Source: Tepidamorphaceae bacterium (lineage in GTDB: Bacteria > Pseudomonadota > Alphaproteobacteria > Rhizobiales > Tepidamorphaceae). From it: a stretch of DNA of 64,000 nucleotides. Numbering within the stretch: position 1 is the first letter of the stretch; the number at the start of each line of letters is the position of its first letter. Made by a program: the position numbers and the translations under genes. The stretch spans positions 1 through 64,000 of the forward strand of contig JANQNT010000021.1 in the NCBI GenBank assembly GCA_028279445.1, in the 5' to 3' direction. The notes under the pieces are model-generated. The model was not told the DNA's origin. It saw nothing but the letters and a program-made list of their open reading frames with translations, and made no database searches. Of this stretch, positions 1 through 9,553 are shown piece after piece.

Positions 1-216
1 ATGGCTCGCGATCCCCTGTTCCAATGCCCATCTGTTCAAGACCCCATCTCATCGAAATCCGCCGACATCACACCCTCTTAAAGGGCATGATCCGATCCCG
101 GCATTTGTTCCGTCCATCGCCAGCCATCACCGCCACCAACCACGTTTCCGGTCTACATCCACATCACATCCGGTGCAGATTGCGGCGCAGAATCGGCAAG
201 GACAAATCAGGAACAT
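1..216 (-). other. Left-edge leader; possible start of a leftward gene
   Basis: No complete gene can be read here. On the minus strand one frame is open from an ATG at 52 (second ATG at 31) to the window edge, giving MRWGLEQMGIGTGDREP, too short to identify. On the plus strand only a 26-codon stretch from position 1 to a TAA at 79-81 is open. The SOS-type promoter at 217-268 points into this stretch, so a leftward SOS gene is expected to start here or just outside. In many alphaproteobacteria lexA and/or comEC lie next to moeA, but the visible residues do not resemble a LexA N-terminus. Identity is left open. Confidence 0.25.
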
Positions 217-268
217 TTACTACATGTTCCAGACTTGTTCCACAAGCCTAAATGTTCGGTTAATGTTC
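217..268 (-). promoter_or_regulatory. SOS promoter with two LexA boxes (GTTC-N7-GTTC)
   Basis: Two direct repeats match the alphaproteobacterial LexA box GTTC-N7-GTTC: 226-240 (spacer CAGACTT) and 254-268 (spacer GGTTAAT). Read leftward, TTGTGG at 245-240 and TAGTAA at 222-217 make a -35/-10 pair with a 17-bp spacer, and the first LexA box sits almost entirely inside that spacer. Bound LexA would therefore block RNA polymerase directly. The target gene lies to the left, at or beyond the window edge. Confidence 0.65.
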
Positions 269-285
269 GCCGGGTTTGTGACGGA

Positions 286-1515
286 TCAGCCGCGCGGCAG
301 CATCGCGATGACGCGGCACGTTTCGCCCTTGCCGGCAGCCGGCGCATGCGGTGGCCGCACGATGAGGACGTCGGCATGGGCAAGCGCGGCGAGCATGGAG
401 CTGTCCTGCCGCGGGAACGGCGTGGCCACCAGCGTACCGTCGTCAGCCGGTTCCAAACTGGCCCGCAAGTGGTCCTGCCGCGGACCGTTCGCGTCGACAT
501 CGGCGCCCAGTTGCGCGGTCATGGACGGTTCAACTGTTGCCTGCGCCAGCATGGCGCGCACCAGCGGCACCAGGAACAGTCGGGCACATACGAGTGCCGA
601 GACGGGATTGCCGGGCAGTCCGAGAAAGCGCGTCTGCCCACGGGTTCCCATCATCAATGGCTTGCCGGGGCGCATCGCGATCTTCCAGAAGCCAATCGCG
701 ACGCCAAGTTGGCCCAGTACATCCTGGACATGGTCGTGCTCACCGACCGAAGCGCCACCGGTGGTGACGACAACGTCGGCGCCGGCATCGATGGCCTGGC
801 GCAGCTTGCCGGCGATGGTGTCGGGGTTGTCCGGCGCGATGCCCAGATCCATCGGCGCGGCGCCCGCCGCCCGCAGCATGGCCGCCAGGCCGATATTGTT
901 GGACGCGATGATATCGTCCTCGCCGAGCGGCTCGCCCGGCAAACGCAGTTCGTCGCCGGTCGCCAGGATCGCGCAGACCGGCCGGCGCAGCACCGGAACC
1001 TGCGCGTGGCCCATGGACGCGGCAAGCGCGACGCCGGCCGGCGTCAGCGCGGCATGGGCGTCCAGCAGGCGCTGGCCCTCGCTGAAATCGAGCCCGCGCG
1101 GACGCACGAAGCGGCCGACCTCGGTCGCCGGCACCTTGACCAGATCGCCGTCACGCTCGGCGTTCTCCTGGATGACGATGGTGTCGGCGCCTTCCGGCAG
1201 CGGCGCCCCGGTGAAGATGCGCACGGCCTGACCGGCGCCAAGCGCGCCATCGAAACGGCGACCGGCGGCGGACTGGCCGATGACCGTCAGGGCCGTGTCG
1301 GATGCGACATCGGCGCCGCGCACCGCGTAGCCGTCCATCGCCGATGTGGGCCAGGGCGGCTGGGTGCGGGTCGCGGTCAGCGCTTCGGCAAGAATGCGTC
1401 CGCCGGCCTCGCCGACGGGACAGCTCTCGGCATCTGTCGGCTGCACGCCGTCCAGCACGCGGGCCAGGGCATCGGCGACCGGCAACAGGGGCCCGGCAGC
1501 CTTCATCTCAGTCAT
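286..1515 (-). CDS. moeA: Molybdopterin molybdenumtransferase MoeA
   Basis: Inserts molybdate into adenylylated molybdopterin in the last steps of molybdenum cofactor synthesis (cytoplasm). About 409 residues, the usual MoeA length. AMDGYAV (about 59-65), the MoCF-domain stretch [11 protein letters not shown] (about 251-261), PGKP (283-286) and LPGNPVS (300-306) are all present. An in-frame start upstream at 1557 would add 14 residues inside moaC; the ATG at 1515 is preferred because it gives a typical N-terminus and overlaps the moaC stop by 8 nt, which suggests translational coupling. It is the last gene of the ppiD-trp-moaC-moeA operon. Confidence 0.95.
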   Translation of the reverse strand: MTEMKAAGPLLPVADALARVLDGVQPTDAESCPVGEAGGRILAEALTATRTQPPWPTSAMDGYAVRGADVASDTALTVIGQSAAGRRFDGALGAGQAVRIFTGAPLPEGADTIVIQENAERDGDLVKVPATEVGRFVRPRGLDFSEGQRLLDAHAALTPAGVALAASMGHAQVPVLRRPVCAILATGDELRLPGEPLGEDDIIASNNIGLAAMLRAAGAAPMDLGIAPDNPDTIAGKLRQAIDAGADVVVTTGGASVGEHDHVQDVLGQLGVAIGFWKIAMRPGKPLMMGTRGQTRFLGLPGNPVSALVCARLFLVPLVRAMLAQATVEPSMTAQLGADVDANGPRQDHLRASLEPADDGTLVATPFPRQDSSMLAALAHADVLIVRPPHAPAAGKGETCRVIAMLPRG

Positions 1516-2002
1516 TTTCCGCGCGGAACCCGCCGGACTTGCCGCCGGATTTCTCAAGCAGGCGGACTCGTTCGATGGTCATGCCGCGATCGACGGCCTT
1601 GACCATGTCGTAGATCGTCAGACAGGCGATGGACGCAGCGGTAAGGGCTTCCATCTCGACGCCGGTCTGACCGGTGAGCTTGGCGCTCGCCACCACGCGG
1701 ATGGAACTCGTCGCTTGATCGGGTTCAAGATCGACGGCCACCTTGGAAAGCATCAGCGGGTGGCACAGCGGGATCAGCTCGTGGGTCTTCTTGGCCGCCA
1801 TGATGCCGGCAATGCGCGCGACCGCCAGCACATCGCCCTTCTTTGCTTCGCCCGACAGGATCAGCGCCAGCGTTTCCGGCTGCATGGTGATGCGGCCTTC
1901 GGCCACCGCGACACGCTCGGTCATGTCCTTGGCGCCGACATCGACCATCTGCGCCTTGCCGGAGGCATCCACATGGGTGAGGACGGGTTTGTCGTCGGCC
2001 AT
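1508..2002 (-). CDS. moaC: Cyclic pyranopterin monophosphate synthase MoaC
   Basis: Converts the MoaA product of GTP into cyclic pyranopterin monophosphate, the first stable molybdenum cofactor precursor. 164 residues, standard length. Diagnostic segments are [11 protein letters not shown] (73-83), GVEMEAL (114-120) and KSGGKSG (151-157), which form the active site in this family. It starts 6 nt after the trpC stop and overlaps moeA by 8 nt. Together with moeA it is a molybdenum cofactor pair appended to the tryptophan operon, a common alphaproteobacterial arrangement. Confidence 0.97.
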   Translation of the reverse strand: MADDKPVLTHVDASGKAQMVDVGAKDMTERVAVAEGRITMQPETLALILSGEAKKGDVLAVARIAGIMAAKKTHELIPLCHPLMLSKVAVDLEPDQATSSIRVVASAKLTGQTGVEMEALTAASIACLTIYDMVKAVDRGMTIERVRLLEKSGGKSGGFRAEND

Positions 2003-2008
2003 GGCGCT

Positions 2009-2827
2009 TCAACCGGCCAGGGCGCGGGTATCTTGCGCAGGCGCAAGAAGCGCGCGCGTGGCGGCTTCCACGTCGTCCTGCCGCATCAGGCTTTCGCCGA
2101 CCAGCAGGGTGTCGATGCCGGCGGCGGCGAGACGCGCCACATCGGCGGGCGTGAAGATGCCGCTTTCGCCGGCGACGATGCGGCCCTTGGGCACCATCGG
2201 CGCCAATCGCTCGCAGGTCTCAAGCGATGTTTCGAAACTGCGCAGGTCGCGGTTGTTGATACCGATCAGCGGCGAGGCGAGGGCCAGCGCGCGCTCAAGC
2301 TCGGCCTTGTCATGCACCTCGACCAGAACCGACAGATCCCAGCGCTGCGCCTCGGCCTCCAGCGCCCGCGCGGTGTCGTCGTCGACGCCGGCCATGATGA
2401 TCAGGATGCAATCGGCGCCCATCGCCCGCGTCTCGGCGACCTGGTAGGGCTCGTACAGGAAGTCCTTGCGCAGCACCGGCAGGGCCGTCGCCGCGCGTGC
2501 GGCGGCCAGGAACTCCGGAGACCCCTGAAACGAGGGCGCGTCGGTCAGCACTGACAGGCAGGCCGCGCCGCCGGCCTCGTAGGCGCGTGCCAGCGCCGGC
2601 GGATCAAAATCGGGCCGGATCAGCCCCTTCGACGGGCTCGCCTTCTTGATTTCCGCGATCAGCGCCGTCGCGCCGGCCTGGGTCCTGGCTTTCAATGCGC
2701 CGACAAAGTCGCGCACGGCGGGTGCCGACCGCGCGGCATCCTCCACGGCCGACAGCGGGCGCGCGGCCTTGGCGGCAGCGATTTCCTCGCGCTTGTAGCT
2801 CTCGATCCTGCGCAGAATGTCGGCCAT
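2009..2827 (-). CDS. trpC: Indole-3-glycerol phosphate synthase
   Basis: TIM-barrel enzyme closing the ring of carboxyphenylamino-deoxyribulose phosphate to indole-3-glycerol phosphate in tryptophan synthesis. 272 residues, the monofunctional length (no fused TrpF). The start [16 protein letters not shown] is typical, [11 protein letters not shown] (about 58-68) and LRKDFL (about 119-124) carry catalytic lysines, and GINNRDL is a further family signature. It lies 10 nt after trpD and 6 nt before moaC. trpF, trpB and trpA are not in this window. Confidence 0.97.
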   Translation of the reverse strand: MADILRRIESYKREEIAAAKAARPLSAVEDAARSAPAVRDFVGALKARTQAGATALIAEIKKASPSKGLIRPDFDPPALARAYEAGGAACLSVLTDAPSFQGSPEFLAAARAATALPVLRKDFLYEPYQVAETRAMGADCILIIMAGVDDDTARALEAEAQRWDLSVLVEVHDKAELERALALASPLIGINNRDLRSFETSLETCERLAPMVPKGRIVAGESGIFTPADVARLAAAGIDTLLVGESLMRQDDVEAATRALLAPAQDTRALAG

Positions 2828-2837
2828 GCTCGTTATC

Positions 2838-3851
2838 TCAGGCGTTGGTGGCCTTGACCAGCTTCTTCAACCGCTCGGCGGCGGCACCGCAATCGATCAG
2901 CTCGGCGGCCATTTCGACACCACTGGCAATATTGTCCGCCTTGCCGGCCACGACCAGGGCACCACCGGCATTCATCAGTACGATATCCCGGTAGGCGCAG
3001 CGCTCGCCATCGAGCACGCCGCGCAACGCGCGGGCATTGTGCTTCGCGTCGCCACCTTTCAGAAACTCCGGCGCGCTAAGCGTAATGCCGGCCTCTTCGG
3101 GGGAAATCTCGAAGGTCGTCACCGTGCCGTCTTCCAGCGAGGCGACCAGCGTCTTGCCGGTGGTGGTGATCTCATCCAGCCCGTCGCCGCCATGCACCAC
3201 CCAGACGCGTTCCAGGCCAAGCTGTTTGGCAACCTCGGCCACCGGCTCGACCCATTTCCTGGCGAAGACACCGATCAACTGGCGGCTGACGCCGGCCGGG
3301 TTCGACAGCGGCCCCAGCAGGTTGAAGATGGTGCGGGTGGCCAGTTCCATCCGTGTCGGACCGACGTGCTTCATGGCGGCGTGATGCGTCGGCGCGAACA
3401 TGAAGCCAAGGCCCGCCTGCTTGATCGCCCGGGCGATGTCCCTGGGGCCGATCTCGATATTGACACCAAGCGCACTCAGCACATCGGCGGCACCCGACTT
3501 CGACGACATCGCGCGGTTGCCGTGCTTGGCGACCGGAACGTCGGCGGCGGCAACCACGAAGGCAGCCGCGGTGGAAATGTTGTAGGTGCCGGCGCCGTCG
3601 CCCCCGGTGCCGACGATGTCGATGGCGTCGGGGGGCGCCTTCACGCGCTTCATCTTGTCGCGCATGGTCTGCACTGCGCCGGTGATCTCGTCGACGGTCT
3701 CGCCGCGCGCCCTCAGCGCCATCAGAAAGCCGCCGATCTGGCTGGGGGTGGCGTCCCCCGACATCATGATGTCGAAGGCGGCGCGCGCGTCATCCACCGA
3801 CAGGCTGGCCCCGTCGGCCACCTTGGCGATCATGTCTTTCATCGTCGTCAT
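2838..3851 (-). CDS. trpD: Anthranilate phosphoribosyltransferase
   Basis: Transfers phosphoribose from PRPP to anthranilate, the second step of tryptophan synthesis. About 337 residues from the ATG at 3851 ([14 protein letters not shown], the start seen in alphaproteobacterial TrpD). The PRPP-binding loop GTGGDG is at about 81-86. An in-frame GTG at 3896 overlaps the trpG stop (GTGA) and would add 15 residues; coupling through that GTG cannot be excluded because no clear ribosome binding site precedes 3851. Fourth gene of the trp block. Confidence 0.95.
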   Translation of the reverse strand: MTTMKDMIAKVADGASLSVDDARAAFDIMMSGDATPSQIGGFLMALRARGETVDEITGAVQTMRDKMKRVKAPPDAIDIVGTGGDGAGTYNISTAAAFVVAAADVPVAKHGNRAMSSKSGAADVLSALGVNIEIGPRDIARAIKQAGLGFMFAPTHHAAMKHVGPTRMELATRTIFNLLGPLSNPAGVSRQLIGVFARKWVEPVAEVAKQLGLERVWVVHGGDGLDEITTTGKTLVASLEDGTVTTFEISPEEAGITLSAPEFLKGGDAKHNARALRGVLDGERCAYRDIVLMNAGGALVVAGKADNIASGVEMAAELIDCGAAAERLKKLVKATNA

Positions 3852-3892
3852 GGCAAACTCGATTAACGCAAGCAGGCCGCCATGACCAGCGA

Positions 3893-4474
3893 TCACGACT
3901 TGTGCGCCGCCACTATCCTTAAAAAGTTGCGGATCAGGTCGTGTCCGTGCTCCGAGGCGATGCTCTCGGGATGGAACTGGACGCCGTGCACCGGGTGTTC
4001 GCCATGCCGCAGGCCCATGATGGTGCCGTCCTCGGTGTGGGCATTGGCGCTGAGCTCATTGGGCAGGTTGTCCGGCGAAACGGTCAGCGAATGGTAGCGC
4101 GTCGCGGTGAAATGCTCCGGCAGGCCTTCGAAGACGCCGGTCGCGTCGTGCCGCACGGTGCTGGTCTTGCCGTGAAACAGCGCATCGGCGCGCACCACGC
4201 GGCCGCCATAGGCCTGACCGATGGCCTGATGACCAAGGCACACGCCAAGGATTGGCGTGGTCGCACCGGCTGCCTTGACCAGGTCGAGGCAGATGCCGGC
4301 CTCGTTGGGCGTGCAGGGTCCCGGCGACAGCACGATGCCATCCGGCCCGGCGGCCATCACCTCGTCGACGGTGATCTTGTCGTTGCGGTGAACCGCCACC
4401 TCGGCGCCCAGCTCGCCGATGTAATGCACCAGGTTCCAGGTGAAGCTGTCGTAGTTGTCGATCAGGACGATCAT
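3893..4474 (-). CDS. trpG: Anthranilate synthase glutamine amidotransferase subunit
   Basis: Supplies ammonia from glutamine to TrpE. 193 residues from [11 protein letters not shown], the standard start. The class-I amidotransferase triad is visible: the nucleophile Cys in GVCLGHQ (about 77-83) and His/Glu in FHPES near residues 167-171. The ATG overlaps the stop of the upstream membrane-protein gene (ATGA), so its translation is probably coupled to that gene. TrpG is separate from TrpE here, unlike the fused TrpEG of many rhizobia. Confidence 0.96.
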   Translation of the reverse strand: MIVLIDNYDSFTWNLVHYIGELGAEVAVHRNDKITVDEVMAAGPDGIVLSPGPCTPNEAGICLDLVKAAGATTPILGVCLGHQAIGQAYGGRVVRADALFHGKTSTVRHDATGVFEGLPEHFTATRYHSLTVSPDNLPNELSANAHTEDGTIMGLRHGEHPVHGVQFHPESIASEHGHDLIRNFLRIVAAHKS

Positions 4475-4998
4475 GACGCCGCACGTCCGCCGGCCGAACG
4501 TTCGAGCTGACCTGCCATCCAGCGGGTGACGCCGAGCATCGCGGCAATGGCGATCGGCGCCGCCGCCCAGCCGGTCTGAACGGTGGAGGCGAGGGTGAAC
4601 TGGAAGATCGATGAGAGCGGCGGCAACTGCGTGCCCTGCGCCACGAAGGCATCCTGGCCGACGAGCACGCCCAGCAGGTTGATCAGCACGAACATCAACG
4701 CCCACATGACGAAATTGGCCACTGGCACGGTCATGAACCCGGCCGCGACCGCGCCGGCATAGGACAGGCCGTGACGCTGGACGGCGAAGAACTGCCACAG
4801 CCAGCCGCCGACAAGCGCCGTGGCAATGGTGCCGGCGGCGCCGAGCAGCATGCCGAAGGACGTCGCCAGGCCGCTACCGATCGCGATGGCAGCAAACAGT
4901 GCCGCGCAGACCGCCAGCACGGAGGTCGCCAGGCGCCGGCCGCGCTGCCTGAGCTCAGGCGAGACGGCGTGATCGTCGTTGTCCGGCGTCATGGTCAT
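4471..4998 (-). CDS. Uncharacterised four-helix membrane protein between trpE and trpG
   Basis: About 175 residues from MTMTPDNDD. After a polar 27-residue N-terminus there are roughly four hydrophobic segments (about 28-48, 50-70, 80-110 and 130-155), so it is probably an inner-membrane protein. No catalytic motif is recognised. ATG at 4998 overlaps the trpE stop (ATGA) and its own stop overlaps the trpG ATG, so it is stitched translationally between the two anthranilate synthase subunits. That placement suggests co-expression with tryptophan synthesis; transport or membrane tethering are guesses only. Longer in-frame starts upstream lie inside trpE and are not preferred. Confidence 0.75.
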   Translation of the reverse strand: MTMTPDNDDHAVSPELRQRGRRLATSVLAVCAALFAAIAIGSGLATSFGMLLGAAGTIATALVGGWLWQFFAVQRHGLSYAGAVAAGFMTVPVANFVMWALMFVLINLLGVLVGQDAFVAQGTQLPPLSSIFQFTLASTVQTGWAAAPIAIAAMLGVTRWMAGQLERSAGGRAAS

Positions 4999-6512
4999 TG
5001 GCCCCGCCCGGCGGCGGCGGCGAACCGCACCGCTTCCTCGGCGGCGCGGAACAGCGCCTTGGCCTTGTTGACGCATTCGGCCTGTTCGGAGGCCGGCACC
5101 GAATCCGCGACGATGCCCGCACCCGCCTGCACGTACATGCGTCCATCGCGCACGATGGAGGTGCGCAGCACGATGCAGGTGTCCATCTCACCGTCGGCGG
5201 AGAAATAGCCGATGGCGCCGGCATAGATGCCGCGCTTTTCCTTCTCCAACTCGTCGATGATCTCCATCGCGCGGACCTTGGGCGCGCCTGAGACGGTTCC
5301 GGCGGGAAACCCGGCCACCAGCGCGCCGATCGGGTCGTGGCTGTCGTCGAGCTTGCCCTCGACGTTGGAGACGATGTGCATCACCTGACTGTAGTACTCC
5401 AGGAAGAACTGGTCGGTCACGCTGACAGTGCCGATCTCGCAGACGCGGCCGACATCGTTGCGCCCCAGATCGAGCAGCATCAGATGCTCGGCGCATTCCT
5501 TCGGGTCGGCAAGCAGTTCCTCGGCAAGCGCGGAATCCTCGGCCGGCGTGGCGCCGCGCGGGCGGGTGCCGGCGATGGGCCGGATGGTGACCGTGCCGTC
5601 GCGGACCCGCACCAGGATTTCCGGGCTGGAGCCGACGACGGCGAAATCCTCGTAGTCGAGATAATAGAGGAACGGCGCGGGATTGACCCGGCGCAGCGCC
5701 CGATAGAGCGCGAAGGGGGGCAGGGTGAAGGGACACTCGAAACGCTGGCTCAACACCACCTGGAAGATGTCGCCGGCGGCGATGTAGTCCTTCGCCGCGC
5801 GGACCATGTCCATGTACTCGTCCGCACTGGTGTTGGAGACCGGTTCACCGGCCGCGGCCGCGAGGTCTTCGTCGCTGGCGCCCTTGTGGACCGGACGGTC
5901 CAGTCCGTAGAGGACATCGTTGAGCCGGTCGATGGCCCGCGAGTAGGCCGCCTGCGCCGACAGTCCTTCGCGCGGCCGCACCGGTGTCACGACGATGATC
6001 TCGTCGCGCACCGCGTCGAACACCACGACGATGGTCGGACGCACGAGGATCGCGTCGGGCAGGCCGAGCGGATCGGGGTTCGGCTCGGCCAGTTCCTCCA
6101 TCAGCCGCACGGTGTCGTAGCCCAGATAGCCGAACACGCCGGCCGCCATCGGCGGCAGGTTCTGCGGCAGATCGATGCGGCTTTCGGAGATCAGCTCGCG
6201 CAACGCAGCCAGGGGCGGCGCGTCGCAGGGCTCGAAACCGTCCCGATCAGACAGGGCGTTGCGGTTGATCTCGGCGTCGTTGCCGCGGGCACGGAAGATG
6301 ACATCCGGATTGAGCCCGATGATCGAATAACGTCCGCGCACCGCGCCGCCTTCCACCGATTCCAGCAGGAAACTCAGCGGCCGGCCGGCTGACAGTTTCA
6401 GCATGGCCGAAACGGGGGTCTCCAGATCGGCGACGAGCCGGGTCGAGACCACCTGCGGGACGCGATCATCGTAGCGCCGCTCAAACGGCTCGAAGGCGGG
6501 CTCGACCTGCAT
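4995..6512 (-). CDS. trpE: Anthranilate synthase component I
   Basis: Makes anthranilate from chorismate using ammonia from TrpG. 505 residues, normal for stand-alone TrpE. LLES at 49-52 is the conserved tryptophan feedback-site motif, and the C-terminal chorismate-binding domain shows GTRPRGATPAED and LLDLGRNDVGRV (about 325-370). It follows ppiD by only 12 nt, leaving no room for a leader peptide or attenuator, so feedback inhibition or control at the ppiD promoter is more likely than classical trp attenuation. Confidence 0.97.
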   Translation of the reverse strand: MQVEPAFEPFERRYDDRVPQVVSTRLVADLETPVSAMLKLSAGRPLSFLLESVEGGAVRGRYSIIGLNPDVIFRARGNDAEINRNALSDRDGFEPCDAPPLAALRELISESRIDLPQNLPPMAAGVFGYLGYDTVRLMEELAEPNPDPLGLPDAILVRPTIVVVFDAVRDEIIVVTPVRPREGLSAQAAYSRAIDRLNDVLYGLDRPVHKGASDEDLAAAAGEPVSNTSADEYMDMVRAAKDYIAAGDIFQVVLSQRFECPFTLPPFALYRALRRVNPAPFLYYLDYEDFAVVGSSPEILVRVRDGTVTIRPIAGTRPRGATPAEDSALAEELLADPKECAEHLMLLDLGRNDVGRVCEIGTVSVTDQFFLEYYSQVMHIVSNVEGKLDDSHDPIGALVAGFPAGTVSGAPKVRAMEIIDELEKEKRGIYAGAIGYFSADGEMDTCIVLRTSIVRDGRMYVQAGAGIVADSVPASEQAECVNKAKALFRAAEEAVRFAAAAGRGQ

Positions 6513-6524
6513 GATCCGGTTCGC

Positions 6525-8429
6525 TCAGCGGTCCTGTCGCGGCGCGGCGCCGAGAATCTCGCTCAGGAGCTGCGGATTGACATTGACGCCGTAGGTATCG
6601 CGCAGGGCGGCAACGTACTGGCCGAGCAGATCGTTGCTCTGACCGAGCGCCAGACGGTCGTAGGTCGCCAGCGTCGCGTCATCGGCTGCATCATGCGGCG
6701 GTGTCGCGGCGCCGGTCATGACGAAGATGACCCGGTTCTCGGCGTTGTCGGCCTCGGCGAAGGCCGCCTCGCCCTGACGCAGCAGGAACAGCCGCTGCAC
6801 GGCGACAGCGCCGACCGGACCGGAGGTTTCGGCGCGCGTGATGGCGCCGACGCTGGTCACGCTGCGATCGAAGCGCGATGCAACGACTGTGATCGAATCG
6901 CCGGATTTCAGGCTATCGACGGCTTCCGCCGCGGTGCGGTCGAGCGCCCCGTCGATCTGTCCGGCCCGCCATGCCGCCACGACGTCGTCGCGCACCTCGT
7001 CGAGTGTACGTTCGCGTGCCGGCTCGATGCCCTGCACGTCGTACCAGATGAACACCGAACCGCGTAGCTGCAACGGATCGTTCTCGATCCCCACGTCACT
7101 CTGGAATGCCTCCCGCAGGATGCTGTCGCGCGCCGGCATAGCGGTCACCGGTGCGCCTTCCGGATCGTTGCCACGCGCATCGACCGCCGGGAAGATCTGG
7201 AGGGTCAGCCCCTTGGCGGTGGCGATCTCAGGCAGCGTCTCACCCGCCGCACGGGCATCCTCGATCTCGTCGTAAAGGTCGAGGACACGGTCTTCGCCGC
7301 GGCGGCGCTGGATGTCGGCGACAAGCGCGTCGCGGACATCCTCGAAGGCGGACTCAGAGCCCGCCTCGATGGCGGTCACGCTCACCAGCACGTTGCCGAA
7401 CTGACCCGCGATGACATCGCTGACGGCGCCTTCCTCAAGCGCGAAGGCCGCTTCGGCCACAGCCGGGTCCAGAATGTCCGCCCGGGCGACGGAGCCAAGC
7501 AAGGTCTCTTCCGGGCTCAGGCCGCGGGCCTCGGCGATGTCCTCGAAGCTCGCACCGGCACGGATCTGCTCCAGTGCTGCCTGCGCCTCAACCGCTTCGG
7601 CGAAGACGATCTGCTGCACGCTGCGCCGTTCCGGCACCTCGTAGCGGGCCTTGTCCTGCTCGTAGCGTTCGCGGGCTTCCTGCTCGCTGACCTCGATGGC
7701 GCTGCCGATGATCTGCGGATCGACGTTCAGCACCGCGATGGCACGGTATTCGGGCGCGGTGAACCGCGCCTTGTTGGCCTCGAAATAGGCTGTGAGCGTG
7801 GTGTCGTCGGGATCGCCCACCGGTTCCAGGCTGTCGTTGCCGATGACGAAGTAGTCCATGGACCGCGTTTCCGCGCCATAGGCATGGACCGCCTCCTGCA
7901 TGGCATCGGAGGGGGCAATGCCGGAGGTGGTGGCGTTGCCGATCACCTGGCGCAGCATCTCCAGGCGGCGATCCGCCACGAATCCGGCCTCGCTCATGCC
8001 GGTGGCGCGCAGCACCTGCTCGAAGTAGGCGCGGTCGAAAATGCCGCCGGGGGTGAGGAAACTCGGATCGGTGCGGATGGAATCGGCAATCGCCGCATCC
8101 GACATGCCAAGCCCCAGTTCGCGCGCCTTCTCGTTCAGGGCCGCTTCGGTGATCATGCGGCCGAGCACCTGGGCATCGATGCCCAGCGCGCGGGCCTCGT
8201 CGAGCGTCAGCGGACGGCCGATGCGCCGACCCACAAGCTGCATCTCGCCCTGCAACTCGTTACGGAAGACCTCGCCATGGATCTCGGTCTCGCCGACGGT
8301 GGCCAGCGCATCGCCGCGATAGCCGGTGAAGATGTCGGAGACACCCCAGACCGCAAAGCTGAACATAAGGACGCCAAGAAATATCTTGGTCACCCAGCTT
8401 CCCATGCTGCGCCGTAACGCATCCAACAT
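6525..8429 (-). CDS. ppiD: PpiD/SurA-type peptidyl-prolyl isomerase, membrane anchored
   Basis: Periplasmic folding factor held in the inner membrane. About 634 residues from MLDALRRSMGSWVTK, the typical PpiD start; the preceding in-frame extension to 8810 crosses the promoter region and is rejected. One transmembrane segment (about 15-30, FLGVLMFSFAVWGV), a SurA-like N-terminal chaperone region (about 30-200), a PpiC-type rotamase domain around 250-360, and a second degenerate parvulin-like C-terminal region. A ribosome binding site (GGAGAGG) lies about 13 nt upstream. First gene of the trp-mo operon and divergent from tpiA. Confidence 0.92.
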   Translation of the reverse strand: MLDALRRSMGSWVTKIFLGVLMFSFAVWGVSDIFTGYRGDALATVGETEIHGEVFRNELQGEMQLVGRRIGRPLTLDEARALGIDAQVLGRMITEAALNEKARELGLGMSDAAIADSIRTDPSFLTPGGIFDRAYFEQVLRATGMSEAGFVADRRLEMLRQVIGNATTSGIAPSDAMQEAVHAYGAETRSMDYFVIGNDSLEPVGDPDDTTLTAYFEANKARFTAPEYRAIAVLNVDPQIIGSAIEVSEQEARERYEQDKARYEVPERRSVQQIVFAEAVEAQAALEQIRAGASFEDIAEARGLSPEETLLGSVARADILDPAVAEAAFALEEGAVSDVIAGQFGNVLVSVTAIEAGSESAFEDVRDALVADIQRRRGEDRVLDLYDEIEDARAAGETLPEIATAKGLTLQIFPAVDARGNDPEGAPVTAMPARDSILREAFQSDVGIENDPLQLRGSVFIWYDVQGIEPARERTLDEVRDDVVAAWRAGQIDGALDRTAAEAVDSLKSGDSITVVASRFDRSVTSVGAITRAETSGPVGAVAVQRLFLLRQGEAAFAEADNAENRVIFVMTGAATPPHDAADDATLATYDRLALGQSNDLLGQYVAALRDTYGVNVNPQLLSEILGAAPRQDR

Positions 8430-8500
8430 GACGGGGGAACCTCTCCTGGAGTGAGTGACTTGGTGACGGTGACGCGCGGCGCGAACGGCCGGTCCCGAAC

Positions 8501-8525
8501 GGCGGCGCATCTTATGGGCGCCGCC
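8501..8525. repeat. GC-rich inverted repeat in the ppiD/tpiA divergent region
   Basis: Perfect 8-bp arms GGCGGCGC and GCGCCGCC flank a 9-nt loop. It lies 72-96 bp upstream of ppiD and about 104-128 bp upstream of tpiA. It could be an operator or a leader hairpin of ppiD; there is no T-tract, so it is not an intrinsic terminator. Confidence 0.45.
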
Positions 8526-8628
8526 CAAGCGCGACAAGCACCCACAGCGACACACGCATGGCAATTGCACAACAGGCCGGCAAACCGCTAAACGGGTCGC
8601 CACAGAACACGTTTTTGGAGTCGCTGAT

Positions 8629-9375
8629 ATGGTCAAGCCGCTGGTTGCCGGCAACTGGAAGATGAACGGGCTCACCGCCGACCTCGCCACCGTGCGCGAG
8701 ATTGCCGCAGGTGCCGATACGATAACCCGGCAGGCCGACATGATGCTGTGCCTGCCGGCCACGCTGGTCGCCCCCGGCGCCGAGGCGGCCGGGTCAAGCG
8801 CGCTGGCCATCGGCGGACAGGACTGTCACGCGGCGGTCAGCGGCGCCCACACAGGCGATGTGTCCGCCGGGATGTTGGGCGATGCGGGCGCCAGCGCCGT
8901 CATCGTCGGGCATTCGGAGCGCCGCCAGGACCATGGCGAGGATGATGCCACGGTGCTGGCCAAGGCCAGGGCCGCGCTCGCGGCGGACCTCACGGCGATT
9001 GTCTGTGTCGGGGAGACCGAGGCCGAGCGCCGCGCCGGCGATGCGGTGGCCCGCGTCGTGTCGCAATTGAATGGCTCGCTGCCGGACGAGGGCACCGCCG
9101 GCACCATGATCGTCGCCTACGAGCCGGTCTGGGCCATCGGCACCGGCCTGACGCCCACGCTCGACGATGTGGCCGAGATGCACGGCGCCATCCGCGCGCA
9201 TCTGGTGGCCCATTTCGGCACCGGCGAGCAAATGCGCATTCTCTATGGCGGTTCGGTGAAACCGGGCAATGCCGTTGAGCTGATGGGCGTTGCCGAGGTC
9301 AACGGGGCACTGGTCGGCGGGGCGAGCCTCAAGGCAGCCGATTTCCTCGGTATTGCGGATGCTTACCGCGCCTGA
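8629..9375 (+). CDS. tpiA: Triosephosphate isomerase
   Basis: Interconverts dihydroxyacetone phosphate and glyceraldehyde 3-phosphate in glycolysis. 248 residues, standard. GNWKMN (8-13) with catalytic Lys11, GHSERR with His95, [10 protein letters not shown] with Glu165, loop 6, and the phosphate-binding YGGSVK near the C-terminus are all intact. Preceded by TTTTTGGAGTCGCTGAT with a GGAG ribosome binding site. It is divergent from ppiD. Confidence 0.98.
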   Translation: MVKPLVAGNWKMNGLTADLATVREIAAGADTITRQADMMLCLPATLVAPGAEAAGSSALAIGGQDCHAAVSGAHTGDVSAGMLGDAGASAVIVGHSERRQDHGEDDATVLAKARAALAADLTAIVCVGETEAERRAGDAVARVVSQLNGSLPDEGTAGTMIVAYEPVWAIGTGLTPTLDDVAEMHGAIRAHLVAHFGTGEQMRILYGGSVKPGNAVELMGVAEVNGALVGGASLKAADFLGIADAYRA

Positions 9376-9553
9376 GGTACGCGACCGCGCTGATGCGGAC
9401 ACACCAACGCTCGCAATTGGGCTTGACGCAGCGGCCGGGCGGGTCCAATTGATTGCCTGAATCTCACTTTTCTTTCCCCGAATCCGGAACGCGTGCCAGG
9501 CAGCACGGCACGGAGTTCGTGGGCGCAAATCTCGTGGGCACGGGCTTTAAGCC

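Noticed and set aside
18-37. GTTC-N12-GTTC near the left edge as a third LexA box
   Set aside because: Spacer is 12, not 7.
211-229. GAAC-N11-GTTC as a palindromic SOS box
   Set aside because: The spacing fits neither the Bacillus (N4) type nor the alphaproteobacterial direct repeat; the GTTC-N7-GTTC boxes next to it explain the GTTC clusters.
173-1231. Long plus-strand open frames antisense to moeA (also 235-1602)
   Set aside because: They are shadows produced by GC-rich codon bias of moeA/moaC; no family motifs, and the minus-strand genes have clear signatures.
8430-8810. 127-residue N-terminal extension of ppiD
   Set aside because: It crosses the divergent promoter region and tpiA; the ATG at 8429 matches the family start and has a GGAGAGG site.
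9415-9452. CAATTGG/CCAATTG repeat before secG as a terminator of tpiA
   Set aside because: About 22-bp loop and no T-tract; not stable enough to call.
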